DNA from: Stutzerimonas kunmingensis
GTDB taxonomy: Bacteria; Pseudomonadota; Gammaproteobacteria; Pseudomonadales; Pseudomonadaceae
Direction of reading: 5' to 3'
Assembly: GCF_021432085.1 (NCBI RefSeq)
Contig: NZ_CP090366.1
Location: 1,612,001 to 1,676,000 of the forward strand
Length of the DNA: 64,000 bases
Of this stretch, positions 1 through 7,893 are shown in pieces. The notes under the pieces are model-generated. The model saw only the letters and a program-made list of their open reading frames with translations, was not told where the DNA came from and searched no databases. Each line of letters starts with the position of its first letter. Within the stretch, counting starts at the first letter, position 1. Both the position numbers and the translations under genes were made by a program.

Positions 1-1
1 G

Positions 2-622
2 CCGATCGAGGTGGCGCTATCCGGGCCGACGCTGCGGCGTGATCCGGCATTGTGCTGGAAGTACCTGGCCGAAATTGGGCGGGCCTGCCTGCAGGCCGAA
101 CCCAATGCCGGCCACTTCGCCATCGCCGAGCTGCAGCGGCGCAAACCCGGCGCCTGGGTGCTCACGCAGAACATCGATGGCTTCCACCGCCGAGCCGGCA
201 GTCCGCCCGATCGCTTGATCGAGATTCACGGTCAGCTATCGCCGCTGTCGTGCATGGGCTGCGGCAAGGTCGATGAACGTCCACTGCCTTCGCTGCTGGA
301 TCAGCCATTGCCGCCGCGCTGCCTGACTTGCGACGGGGTGTTGCGTCCTGCCGTGGTGCTGTTCGAGGAGATGCTGCCGGACTCCGCCCTGACTGCATTG
401 CAGCAACAGGTGCAGCTCGGCTTCGACGCCGTGCTGGTGGTTGGAACCACGGCGAGCTTCGGCTACATCCTCGAGCCGGTATGGCGGGTGCGTCAGGCCG
501 GCGGCTCGGTCGTCGAGGTGAACCTGCAAGCCACCGAAATCAGTCCGCTGACGGACGTACTTCTGCAAGGAAGGGCCGCAGACGTTTTGTCGCAGCTGGT
601 TCGTCACATTTCGTCCGATTGA
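2..622 (+). CDS. Sir2-family NAD-dependent protein deacylase (5' end missing)
   Basis: The reading frame is open from the window edge, so the start and the N-terminal NAD-binding GAGxS segment lie outside. What remains shows the sirtuin core: the TQNIDGFHRRAG segment, the catalytic-base histidine in IEIHGQL, and two CxxC pairs (CMGC and CLTC) that would bind the structural zinc. The C-terminal Rossmann part contains VVGTTAS and VEVN. Family knowledge: these enzymes remove acyl groups from lysines using NAD+. A GTG at 11 could be read as a start, but it would remove the conserved N-terminus, so it is not the real one. The fragment ends 67 bp before the next gene. Confidence 0.9.
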   Translation, partial: PIEVALSGPTLRRDPALCWKYLAEIGRACLQAEPNAGHFAIAELQRRKPGAWVLTQNIDGFHRRAGSPPDRLIEIHGQLSPLSCMGCGKVDERPLPSLLDQPLPPRCLTCDGVLRPAVVLFEEMLPDSALTALQQQVQLGFDAVLVVGTTASFGYILEPVWRVRQAGGSVVEVNLQATEISPLTDVLLQGRAADVLSQLVRHISSD

Positions 623-689
623 ATTTGATCATCGAAGCGATAGCGGGCATAGTCGCCGGCACTTTGAAATCACCGACACGGCTGTGCCC

Positions 690-1322
690 ATGCGCCAACG
701 CTTCGCACCCCTCGTGCCTCTCGCACTCATCGCCCTGCTGACCGCCTGCGCCGGCCAGCCTGTACAGACCGAGCAGCAAGCCGACGCGCCTCGTCTGTCG
801 CAACACCATCCCCTGGCCGGATTCGACTTCGACGCGCTCGAAAAGAGCGAAGAGCAGTCGCTGGCAGAGCTTACCGATGAGCACGACTACCAGCTGCCGC
901 AGCTGGCTGACAGCATTCTCGAGCGCGGCTTCACCCTGGTCGGTACCCCGTATCGCTACGGTGGCAGCTCGGTGAAGAGCGGTTTCGACTGCAGCGGCTT
1001 CGTCGGCTTCCTGTTCCGCAAGGAGGCAGGTCTCGAGCTGCCGCGCTCCACTCGCGAGCTGATCAACCTCGACGCACCGGTGGTCAAGCGCAACGAGCTG
1101 GAACCCGGTGACGTGGTGTTCTTCAACAACCGTGGCCGTGGCCGGGTCAGCCACGCCGGCATCTACATCGGCGATGACCAGTTCATCCACGCCTCCAGCA
1201 GCCGCAGCGGTGGAGTGCGCATCGACAGCCTGGATGACCGTTACTGGCGCGCCAGCTACATGGAAGCAAAACGCGTGCTGGCCCTGGCGTCCGATCTGGT
1301 TCCGCACACAGCCCAGCACTGA
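690..1322 (+). CDS. NlpC/P60 family cell-wall hydrolase, lipoprotein
   Basis: A 210-residue protein with an N-terminal lipoprotein signal (LTAC lipobox near residue 21), so it is likely anchored in the outer membrane facing the peptidoglycan. The C-terminal half is an NlpC/P60 papain-like domain. The nucleophile Cys lies in FDCSGF (about residue 101), a His in SHAGIYIG (about 155) and the third polar residue, His, in QFIHAS (about 167). Family members cleave peptide stems of peptidoglycan, often D-Glu-mDAP bonds. A GTG two codons upstream is also in frame; ATG was chosen because the signal peptide then starts with MRQR. There is no clear Shine-Dalgarno. It is followed by a shorter paralogue. 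Confidence 0.88.
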   Translation: MRQRFAPLVPLALIALLTACAGQPVQTEQQADAPRLSQHHPLAGFDFDALEKSEEQSLAELTDEHDYQLPQLADSILERGFTLVGTPYRYGGSSVKSGFDCSGFVGFLFRKEAGLELPRSTRELINLDAPVVKRNELEPGDVVFFNNRGRGRVSHAGIYIGDDQFIHASSSRSGGVRIDSLDDRYWRASYMEAKRVLALASDLVPHTAQH

Positions 1323-1398
1323 TCCCGCGACCTGCGGGGGTTGCGTCTTCCCGCGCATGCCGGCAGAGTGATGGCTCATTGGCCTGGACCGCTCTGCC

Positions 1399-1926
1399 AT
1401 GCACTATCCGGCTCGTCTCACGCTCGTTGTTCTGACTGTGCTGCTGACCGCCTGTGCCGGAAAGGCACCCACGCCGCCGGTCGTGCAGACACCCAGGGTC
1501 CACCAACAGCCTGTGCCTGGCGCCGCTGAAGACGTGCTGTTCAGTGCGATTGGTCTGGTCGGCACGCCTTATCGCTGGGGCGGCAATACGCCGGATAGCG
1601 GTTTCGACTGCAGTGGCCTGATCGGCTACGTCTACCACGGCGCAGCCGGCATCCGGCTCCCTCGCACCACTCAGGCCATGAGCAATCTGCGCGGCCCCTC
1701 CGTACGGCGCGACGCATTGCAGCCCGGTGATCTGGTGTTCTTCGCTACCAGCGGTGGGCGCCGGGTCAGCCACGCGGGCATCTACGTTGGCGAAGACCGC
1801 TTCGTTCACGCGCCGTCTTCTGGCGGTACGGTACGCCTGGACAGTCTTACCGCCGGCTACTGGCAGAAGAGTTATCTGGGCGCCAAGCGCGTGCTCGACC
1901 AGGAGCAACTGGCCCGCAACCCCTGA
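1399..1926 (+). CDS. NlpC/P60 family cell-wall hydrolase, lipoprotein (paralogue)
   Basis: A 175-residue relative of the preceding gene, again with a lipobox (LTAC near residue 16) followed by a short proline-rich linker and a single NlpC/P60 domain. The catalytic residues are visible: Cys in FDCSGL (about residue 71), His in SHAGIYVG (about 125) and His in RFVHAP (about 137). It lacks the acidic spacer that the upstream copy carries between lipobox and domain. The tandem arrangement suggests an old duplication; substrate differences cannot be read from sequence. Likely a peptidoglycan endopeptidase in the periplasm. Confidence 0.88.
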   Translation: MHYPARLTLVVLTVLLTACAGKAPTPPVVQTPRVHQQPVPGAAEDVLFSAIGLVGTPYRWGGNTPDSGFDCSGLIGYVYHGAAGIRLPRTTQAMSNLRGPSVRRDALQPGDLVFFATSGGRRVSHAGIYVGEDRFVHAPSSGGTVRLDSLTAGYWQKSYLGAKRVLDQEQLARNP

Positions 1927-2118
1927 GCGTCATCCGCATAGAACCCCCGTCGTAGACGTCCTGTCTTTAGTCGTACTCACATGCTGAAACATTCTCCGTT
2001 TGACATGCGGTGATTTCGCTCGGCTGGCGCTTTGGCTATCATGCGCATCCCCAATTCCTCCCCGTGCGTCGTTCGGTCGCGCACAGCCCCTTTTTCCCCA
2101 CTTCCCATTAGGTGAAAT

Positions 2119-3372
2119 ATGCCTGAATTGCTGACGTACGTGCTGATTGCACTGGCGGTCGCGGCGCTGCTTGGCGTCGTGCTCGAAGAAATTACCCACG
2201 TGAACAAGGCCAAGGTGACGCTGTTCTTCGGCACCCTGGCCTGGCTGCTCTTGTTCATCTTCACACCGGTAGGCGAGGCGCGCGAAACCGTGCTGGAAAG
2301 CCTCAACGAGAACATCGCCGAGATCGCCGGATTGTGGATCTTCCTGGTGGCGGCCATGACCTTCGTTGCCTACCTGAACAAGAAGGGCATGATCGAGAAC
2401 CTGATCTATCTGGTGTTGCCCAAGCGGATCAGTGAGCGCGCGCTGCTGTTCCTCACAGCGACCTTTTGCTTCGTGTTCTCGTCGCTCGCCGACAACATCA
2501 CCGCGACGCTGGTCTCCATCACCCTGATTCTCTCGCTGCAGCTGGATCGGGCGAAGACCATCAAGTTCGCTACCTTGGTGGTTTTCTCCGTCAACTCCGG
2601 TGGGGTCGCGCTGATTACCGGTGACGTCACCACGCTGATGATCTTCCTCGCCGGCAAGGTGGCGATCCTCCAGCTGCTGGCACTGGCCGTGCCGGCATTC
2701 GTCGCGGTGATGGTGCTGGCCGCCATGCTGTCGATCGGCATGAAGGGCGAGGTGGCGGTGCAGGGCCAGCGCAACGATGTGCGCGGTGTCGACGTGGCGA
2801 TTGCACTGATCTTCCTGTGCACCATCCTCAGCACCATTGTCGGCAACTTCCTGTTCCAGATCCCGCCGGTGCTGACCTTCCTTGCCGGCCTCTCGGTGAT
2901 GTTCCTGGTTGCGCGCTTCTTCAGCGACGACAACGACTCCGATCCGATTCTCGAATACGTGCGCCAGGTGGAGTTCGAAACGCTGTTCTTCTTCCTCGGC
3001 ATCCTCCTGCTGGTAGGCATGCTCAAGGAGATTCGCGTTCTCGACGGGCTGGTGCACATCTATGACCAGGTACCGGCAGTGATGGCCAACTACCTGATGG
3101 GCCTGATGTCGGCGGCCATCGACAACGTGCCGCTGACTGCAGCGCTGCTGAAATCCGGGCTGGAAATGGGTGTCGCCGAATGGATGGTGCTGACCTATGC
3201 GGTCGGTGTTGGCGGCTCGCTGCTGGTGATCGGTTCGGCGTCGGGCATCGTCGCCATGAGCAAGGTGCCGGGGCTGACCTTCGGCAGCTACCTGCGCTAC
3301 ATGCTCTACCTGTTCATCGCCTTCAACATCGGCTTCGCCGGTGTTTATCTGGTCGGCCTGTCGGTGGGCTGA
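2119..3372 (+). CDS. nhaD: NhaD-type Na+/H+ antiporter
   Basis: A 417-residue polytopic membrane protein with about a dozen hydrophobic segments. It begins with the NhaD-like stretch EEITHVNKAKVTLFFG and carries conserved polar positions inside membrane segments (SLADNIT, NSGGVALITGDVTT, AAIDNVPLTAAL), as in the ArsB/NhaD ion-transporter superfamily. Family role: exchange of cytoplasmic Na+ (or Li+) for external H+ at alkaline pH or high salt. The gene stands alone. A 190-bp leader precedes it and contains a small hairpin at about 2064-2084, whose role is not evident. ATG follows a weak AGGTGA. Confidence 0.9.
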   Translation: MPELLTYVLIALAVAALLGVVLEEITHVNKAKVTLFFGTLAWLLLFIFTPVGEARETVLESLNENIAEIAGLWIFLVAAMTFVAYLNKKGMIENLIYLVLPKRISERALLFLTATFCFVFSSLADNITATLVSITLILSLQLDRAKTIKFATLVVFSVNSGGVALITGDVTTLMIFLAGKVAILQLLALAVPAFVAVMVLAAMLSIGMKGEVAVQGQRNDVRGVDVAIALIFLCTILSTIVGNFLFQIPPVLTFLAGLSVMFLVARFFSDDNDSDPILEYVRQVEFETLFFFLGILLLVGMLKEIRVLDGLVHIYDQVPAVMANYLMGLMSAAIDNVPLTAALLKSGLEMGVAEWMVLTYAVGVGGSLLVIGSASGIVAMSKVPGLTFGSYLRYMLYLFIAFNIGFAGVYLVGLSVG

Positions 3373-3396
3373 CCGCGCTTCGCGTGCGAGCGCGGG

Positions 3397-4200
3397 TCAC
3401 CAGCTCAGGTTGAAGTGCGAACCCAGCACGAAGCGACCGTCGAGCAGGTCCCAGCGTTCGACGCAGACCTTCTTCTGTTCGCCGGGGTGCAGCTTCAGCC
3501 GGTTGAAGGAGTTTGGCGAGGTGCCACGCAGGCGGGTCGAGAGCGTGGTGCCGGCCTGCACCATCCAGATCTCTCGCGCGAGACCGCTGTACTGCTTGGA
3601 CAACGGCAGCACGTAGGGCAGATGGATGTGCCCGCCCATGACCAGGTCCAGCCCGTGCTCGGCCCAGCGCTGCAGCGCGGGTTCGGCGCCGTGCTGCAGG
3701 TTGCTCAGATCGCTCGGCACCATCGCGCCGAATGGCTGGTGGGCCACCACGATGCGAATCTTGTGCGGGTTGCCATCGGCCAGCCGCTGCGCCACCCGCT
3801 CCACTTGTCGCCCCGTCACCACGCCGTCCTTGTGCCGGCGCGGATGGGTGGTATTGAGCCCGATCACCAGCATGTCGTCGTTCTCGAATACCGGCTCCAG
3901 CTCATCGCCGAAGTGTCGCCGGTAGTTGCCGTATGGCGTGAACAGGCGGGCGAAGAGGTTGTACAGCGGGATGTCGTGATTGCCCGGAATCACCAGCGTC
4001 TCGCCGACGCCATTGGCCTGCACGCGGCGCACGAAAGCGGCGGCACTGGCGAACTGTCCGCGACGGGCGCGTTGCGTGATGTCGCCGGAGAACACCAGCA
4101 GGTCGGCCCGGTGTTCGCGTACATGATCCTCCAGAGCCTGGACCACGGAAGGCTGTTCGGTACCGAAATGGGTGTCGGAAATCTGCACGATGCTGGTCAT
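3397..4200 (-). CDS. calcineurin-like metallophosphoesterase
   Basis: A 267-residue protein with the full metallophosphoesterase motif set: SDTHFG near the N-terminus, SGDIT, GNHD, a histidine in VAHQP, and GGHIH. These residues bind a two-metal centre that hydrolyses phosphomono- or diesters. Relatives in this class include cAMP phosphodiesterase CpdA and other class III enzymes; substrate is not decided by sequence. The frame is open about 330 bp further upstream, but the extension has no family similarity and overlaps the riboswitch region, so the ATG just before the first motif is taken as the start. It faces the nhaD gene tail to tail. Confidence 0.85.
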   Translation of the reverse strand: MTSIVQISDTHFGTEQPSVVQALEDHVREHRADLLVFSGDITQRARRGQFASAAAFVRRVQANGVGETLVIPGNHDIPLYNLFARLFTPYGNYRRHFGDELEPVFENDDMLVIGLNTTHPRRHKDGVVTGRQVERVAQRLADGNPHKIRIVVAHQPFGAMVPSDLSNLQHGAEPALQRWAEHGLDLVMGGHIHLPYVLPLSKQYSGLAREIWMVQAGTTLSTRLRGTSPNSFNRLKLHPGEQKKVCVERWDLLDGRFVLGSHFNLSW

Positions 4201-4360
4201 GGGCGTCGGATATGGGTCCTGGCTGATTGCTGGCATTGTTGCATTCGAAGCCTTTTGGCGTCCGCCGTTCCGAACGCCGAGATGCAAGCGGAAATTGCAG
4301 GGCGCTGCGACAACCCCGCGGTTGCGCCAAGCCCGGCCTTGGACTAACCTCCGCGTCGCC

Positions 4361-4560
4361 TCAGGTGCCCCCCTTGTCAAAGGAGGGGTGAAACAGGGAA
4401 GCCGGTCCATTCTCACGAAGATTCCGGCGCTGCCCCCGCAACGGTAGGCGAGTCGAGAAACCGCAACGGCCACTGTGCTCAACGCATGGGAAGGCGCGGT
4501 TTCGGGACGCCGCAAGGCATACGCTCGCAAGCCCGGAGACCGGCCTGTCGCATTTCACTG
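4361..4560 (+). promoter_or_regulatory. cobalamin (B12) riboswitch upstream of btuB
   Basis: The leader has the ordered blocks of a cobalamin riboswitch. There is an opening TCAGGTGCCCC, then GGGAAGCCGGT, then the core GCTGCCCCCGCAACGGTA (4428-4446). A GGGAAGGCG block follows, and the terminal B12 box with GCAAGCCCGGAGACCGGCCT is at 4527-4546. Adenosylcobalamin binding in such leaders normally shuts off translation or transcription of the downstream gene. Here that gene is btuB, and the joined cobalamin genes may follow it. The limits given are approximate. A 120-base spacer containing a further stem separates the B12 box from the btuB start. Confidence 0.93.
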
Positions 4561-4679
4561 ACAGTGCGGCGGGCGCTGGGCGGGTGCATATCCCTCGCGG
4601 TATTCCCTTCCTTTTGCGGTTCCTCGTCTGTCTTCGTCGACTTTCAGTCGTGCGGGTGGGCACGACGGAGACCTGTACC

Positions 4680-6545
4680 TTGACTTGCAAGCCCCGTTTC
4701 AAGCCAGCGGCCTATGTGCTGCTCGGCAGTTTTCCCTTTTCCATCGGCCAACTGGCCGCAGCCCCGCTGGATCTCCAGCAACAGGTGGTGACCGCCACCC
4801 GCACCGCGCAGACGGCTCAGCAGAGCCTGGCCGCGGTGACCGTGATCGACCGCGAGCGGATCGAACGCAGCCAGGCCAGTTCGCTGCCCGAGCTGCTCAA
4901 GCAGGTGCCTGGCGTATCGCTGGCCAACAACGGCGGGCCCGGCAAGTCCACCTCGCTGTTTATGCGCGGCACCGAATCCGATCACGTGCTGGTGATGATC
5001 GACGGCATCAAGATCGGCTCGGTCTCGGGCGGCGGCGCGGCCCTGCAGGATCTGCCGCTGGAGCTGATCGAGCGCATCGAGGTGGTCCGCGGTCCGCGCT
5101 CCAGCCTGTACGGCTCGGAGGCCATCGGCGGGGTGATCCAGATCTTCACCCGCAAGGGCCAGGGGCAGGGCGTCAAGCCGTTCTTCTCGGCCGGTTACGG
5201 CACCCATGACAGCTACACGGGCAGCGCCGGCGTTTCCGGTGGTGACGGTCGTGGCTGGTACAGCCTGGGCGTCAGCGGCTCGGACACCGACGGCATCAAC
5301 GTCAAGTCGACGGGCACCAGCGGCTATGAGGACGATGCCGATGGGTATCGCAACCTGTCCGCCACGCTTGCCGCCGGATACCGCTTCGACAACGGCCTGG
5401 AGCTGGACGCCAACCTGCTGCAGGCCAGATCCCATAACGACTACGACCAGGTTTCCTACAGCAAGAAACTCAAACGCAATATTGGCTTCGGCGCCAATGC
5501 CGATGGTGAGTCGAGGGTCTTCGGCACCCGTGCGCGCTTCAGTCCGCTGGAACCCTGGCTGGTGACGCTGCAGGCCGGGCGCAGCGAAGACAAATCCGAT
5601 GCCTATCAGGACGGGCAGTTCTATTCACGCTTCGACAGCCGTCGCGACACGCTCAGCTGGCAGAACGATATTGAGCTGACTGCGGGGCATACGCTGATTC
5701 TGGGTGCCGATCACCAGCGCGACGAGGTCAACGGCACTACGCCGTATGCCGAGGATTCCCGGGACAACGACGGCTACTTCGCTCAGTACCTGGGCGAGCT
5801 CGGCCGCCATGACTGGCAGTTGTCGCTGCGACGTGACGACAACGAGCAGTTCGGCCAGCACGACACCGGCAACATCGGCTACGGCTATGCGCTGACCGAC
5901 TGGTTGCGCGGCACCATCAGCTATGGCACGGCATTCAAGGCGCCGACCTTCAACGAGCTGTATTTCCCCGACTACGGCAATCCCGAGCTGGATGCGGAAA
6001 CCTCCGAGAGCCTCGAAGTCGGCCTTGCCGGGCAGCATGGCTGGGGCCACTGGGCGGTGAATGCCTATCGCACCGTGGTCGATGACCTCATCGCCTATGA
6101 CGCCAGCATTTCCGCGCCGGCCAACGTGCAGGAAGCGCGTATCCGCGGGGTCGAGCTGGTGCTCGGCAGCCAATTGTTCGGTTGGGACTGGAACGCCAAC
6201 TACAGCCTGCTGGAGCCGGAGAACCGCTCCGCCGGGGCCAACCGCGGCAACGAGCTGGCGCGCCGGGCCAAGCAGCTATTCAACCTTGACGTCGACCGCC
6301 GGCTCGGTGCCTTCAGCATTGGCGCCAGCCTGCACGCCGAAGGGCAGCGTTACGACGACCTGGCCAACACCCGCGAGCTGTCCGGCTACGCCACCCTCGA
6401 CCTGCGTGGCGAATACCGCATCACCCCGGAGTGGCGGCTGCAGGCGCGCGTCGCCAACCTGCTGGACGCCGACTTTGAGACCGCCGAGGGCTACAACCAG
6501 CCCGGCCAGGCGGCTTACCTGAGCGTGCGCTACCAGGCGCTGTAA
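4680..6545 (+). CDS. btuB: TonB-dependent vitamin B12 receptor BtuB
   Basis: A 621-residue outer-membrane receptor (E. coli BtuB is about 614). Order: signal peptide, mature N-terminus with a TonB-box-like VVTATR, plug domain (ELLKQVPGVSL, IERIEVVRGP, SLYGSEAIGG), then a 22-strand barrel ending in an aromatic/hydrophobic C-terminus (VRYQAL). I choose the TTG at 4680 as start: it has an ACGGAG ribosome site nine bases upstream and leads directly into a signal peptide. The longer in-frame ATG at 4584 lies in the riboswitch expression-platform region and gives no usable signal sequence. Import of cobalamin or cobinamide powered by TonB; control by the preceding riboswitch. Confidence 0.92.
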   Translation: MTCKPRFKPAAYVLLGSFPFSIGQLAAAPLDLQQQVVTATRTAQTAQQSLAAVTVIDRERIERSQASSLPELLKQVPGVSLANNGGPGKSTSLFMRGTESDHVLVMIDGIKIGSVSGGGAALQDLPLELIERIEVVRGPRSSLYGSEAIGGVIQIFTRKGQGQGVKPFFSAGYGTHDSYTGSAGVSGGDGRGWYSLGVSGSDTDGINVKSTGTSGYEDDADGYRNLSATLAAGYRFDNGLELDANLLQARSHNDYDQVSYSKKLKRNIGFGANADGESRVFGTRARFSPLEPWLVTLQAGRSEDKSDAYQDGQFYSRFDSRRDTLSWQNDIELTAGHTLILGADHQRDEVNGTTPYAEDSRDNDGYFAQYLGELGRHDWQLSLRRDDNEQFGQHDTGNIGYGYALTDWLRGTISYGTAFKAPTFNELYFPDYGNPELDAETSESLEVGLAGQHGWGHWAVNAYRTVVDDLIAYDASISAPANVQEARIRGVELVLGSQLFGWDWNANYSLLEPENRSAGANRGNELARRAKQLFNLDVDRRLGAFSIGASLHAEGQRYDDLANTRELSGYATLDLRGEYRITPEWRLQARVANLLDADFETAEGYNQPGQAAYLSVRYQAL

Positions 6546-6591
6546 GACCGCGGCGCGGGCATGTCGCCCGCGCCCACAGAAGGAGACTGCA

Positions 6592-7161
6592 ATGATCAAG
6601 CTTGCCCCGAGATACCAGCTGCTGGTCGGCCTCGCGCTTGCCGCGCTGCTGGCCATGACCCGCGGACAGCACTTCGCCAGCGTCAACCTGCCGAGCGCGT
6701 CCTGGGCGGTGTTCTTCCTCGCCGGCGTGCTGGTGCGGCCGAAGTGGGTGTTTCCGGCACTGTTTCTCGAGGCTTCGCTGCTGGATTTCGCCGCCATCCA
6801 GTGGGCCGGGGTCAGCGACTGGTGCATGTCGCCGGCGTACTGGATGCTGGTGCCGGCTTACGGTTCGCTGTGGCTGGGCGGCCGCCTGTACGCCCGTCTG
6901 CATCGTGACCAGTTCAGCAGCCTGGCGACCCTGGCGCTGTGCGTGATGGCCAGCGCCTTCGTCTGCTACCTGTTCTCCGGCGGCGGCTTCCTCTATTTCT
7001 CCGGGCGCTACCCCGAGCCGAGCCTGATGCTGCTGGTCGACCGAATCGCCACCTATTACCCGCGTTACCTGTCGACCCTCGCGCTGTATGTTGGCGTTGC
7101 GGCGCTGTTGTTCATTGGCCTGCGCGCCTGGAACGCCCAGCGCGGCGAGGCCCGCGCATGA
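6592..7161 (+). CDS. predicted inner-membrane protein of the cobalamin operon
   Basis: A 189-residue protein with about five or six hydrophobic segments and no soluble domain. It follows btuB with a good AGGAG site (AGAAGGAGACTGCA before ATG) and its stop overlaps the cobO start (ATGA). I do not recognise a named family with certainty. Size and topology resemble substrate-binding S components of energy-coupling (ECF-type) vitamin transporters, but no ATPase or T component is nearby. The position in a riboswitch-led cobalamin operon suggests a role in corrinoid or cobalt movement across the inner membrane. Confident as a gene, unsure on function. Confidence 0.8.
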   Translation: MIKLAPRYQLLVGLALAALLAMTRGQHFASVNLPSASWAVFFLAGVLVRPKWVFPALFLEASLLDFAAIQWAGVSDWCMSPAYWMLVPAYGSLWLGGRLYARLHRDQFSSLATLALCVMASAFVCYLFSGGGFLYFSGRYPEPSLMLLVDRIATYYPRYLSTLALYVGVAALLFIGLRAWNAQRGEARA

Positions 7162-7769
7162 GCGAGTCCAGTGAGCGCGATGATCGCCACAAGGCGCGCA
7201 TGCAGCGCAAGAAGGCGCTGATCGACGAGAAGATCGCCGAGGCGCAGGACGAGTACGGCCTGCTGCTGGTGCACACCGGCAACGGCAAGGGCAAGAGCAG
7301 TTCCGCCTTCGGCATGGTCGCGCGTGCCCTCGGCCATGGCATCAAGGTCGGCGTGGTGCAGTTCATCAAGGGCGCGGCCAGCACCGGCGAGGAGGCGTTC
7401 TTCCGGCGCTTTCCAGACGAGGTCCGCTACCACGTGATGGGTGAGGGCTTCACCTGGGAAACCCAGGATCGCCAGCGCGACATCGCCAAGGCCCGCGAAG
7501 CCTGGGCGGTCGCAGCCGAGCTGCTGGCCGATCCCGAGATCGGCCTGGTGGTGCTCGACGAACTGAACATCGCCCTGAAGTACGGCTACCTGGAGCTCGC
7601 GCCGGTGCTTGCCGACATCGAGTCGCGGCCGTTGTTGCAGCACGTGGTAGTCACCGGTCGCGGCGCGCCGACGGGTCTGGTCGAGGTGGCGGATACCGTC
7701 ACCGAGATGGGCCTGATCAAGCACGCGTTCAAGGCCGGCGTGAAAGCGCAGAAAGGCGTCGAATTTTGA
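7158..7769 (+). CDS. cobO: cob(I)yrinic acid a,c-diamide adenosyltransferase
   Basis: A 203-residue CobO/BtuR-type corrinoid adenosyltransferase. The P-loop GNGKGKSS is at residues 41-48; further family segments are VQFIKG, VVLDELNIAL and VTGRGAP. It transfers the 5'-deoxyadenosyl group of ATP to cob(I)alamin or cob(I)yrinic acid diamide in the cytoplasm. The ATG at 7158 overlaps the stop of the membrane protein gene. A much longer open frame exists upstream, but it is the shadow of that gene. The reading frame ends 124 bp before cbiA; that gap holds a large palindrome. Confidence 0.95.
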   Translation: MSESSERDDRHKARMQRKKALIDEKIAEAQDEYGLLLVHTGNGKGKSSSAFGMVARALGHGIKVGVVQFIKGAASTGEEAFFRRFPDEVRYHVMGEGFTWETQDRQRDIAKAREAWAVAAELLADPEIGLVVLDELNIALKYGYLELAPVLADIESRPLLQHVVVTGRGAPTGLVEVADTVTEMGLIKHAFKAGVKAQKGVEF

Positions 7770-7800
7770 TGCCTGCGCTCAAGACATTCACGGACCGTTG

Positions 7801-7874
7801 CGTAGGGTGGATGACGTCTGTTTCATCCACCCTCGGCGTGGTCGGTGGATGGGTGAAGCGTCATCCACCCTACG
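7801..7874. repeat. palindromic intergenic repeat between cobO and cbiA
   Basis: A perfect 16-bp inverted repeat, CGTAGGGTGGATGACG at 7801-7816 and its complement at 7859-7874, encloses a second partial palindrome (TTCATCCACCC at about 7821-7832 and GGGTGAAG at about 7851-7858). GTAGGGTGGAT-type palindromes recur in many Pseudomonas-group genomes as intergenic repeats; that statement is from memory. It sits between two genes of one operon, so it may affect mRNA stability or attenuate downstream expression. Confidence 0.75.
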
Positions 7875-7893
7875 CTGCTGATGAGAGACCGCA

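Noticed and set aside
2064-2084. Ion-sensing riboswitch before nhaD
   Set aside because: Only a small GTGCG/CGCAC hairpin is visible; I cannot match it to a known Na+ or Li+ riboswitch class.
1930-3057. 375-codon open frame antisense to nhaD
   Set aside because: Gln/His/Asp-rich translation without family features; it mirrors the hydrophobic NhaD codons.
4201-4530. N-terminal extension of the metallophosphoesterase
   Set aside because: It would read through the riboswitch region on the other strand and has no similarity to the family.
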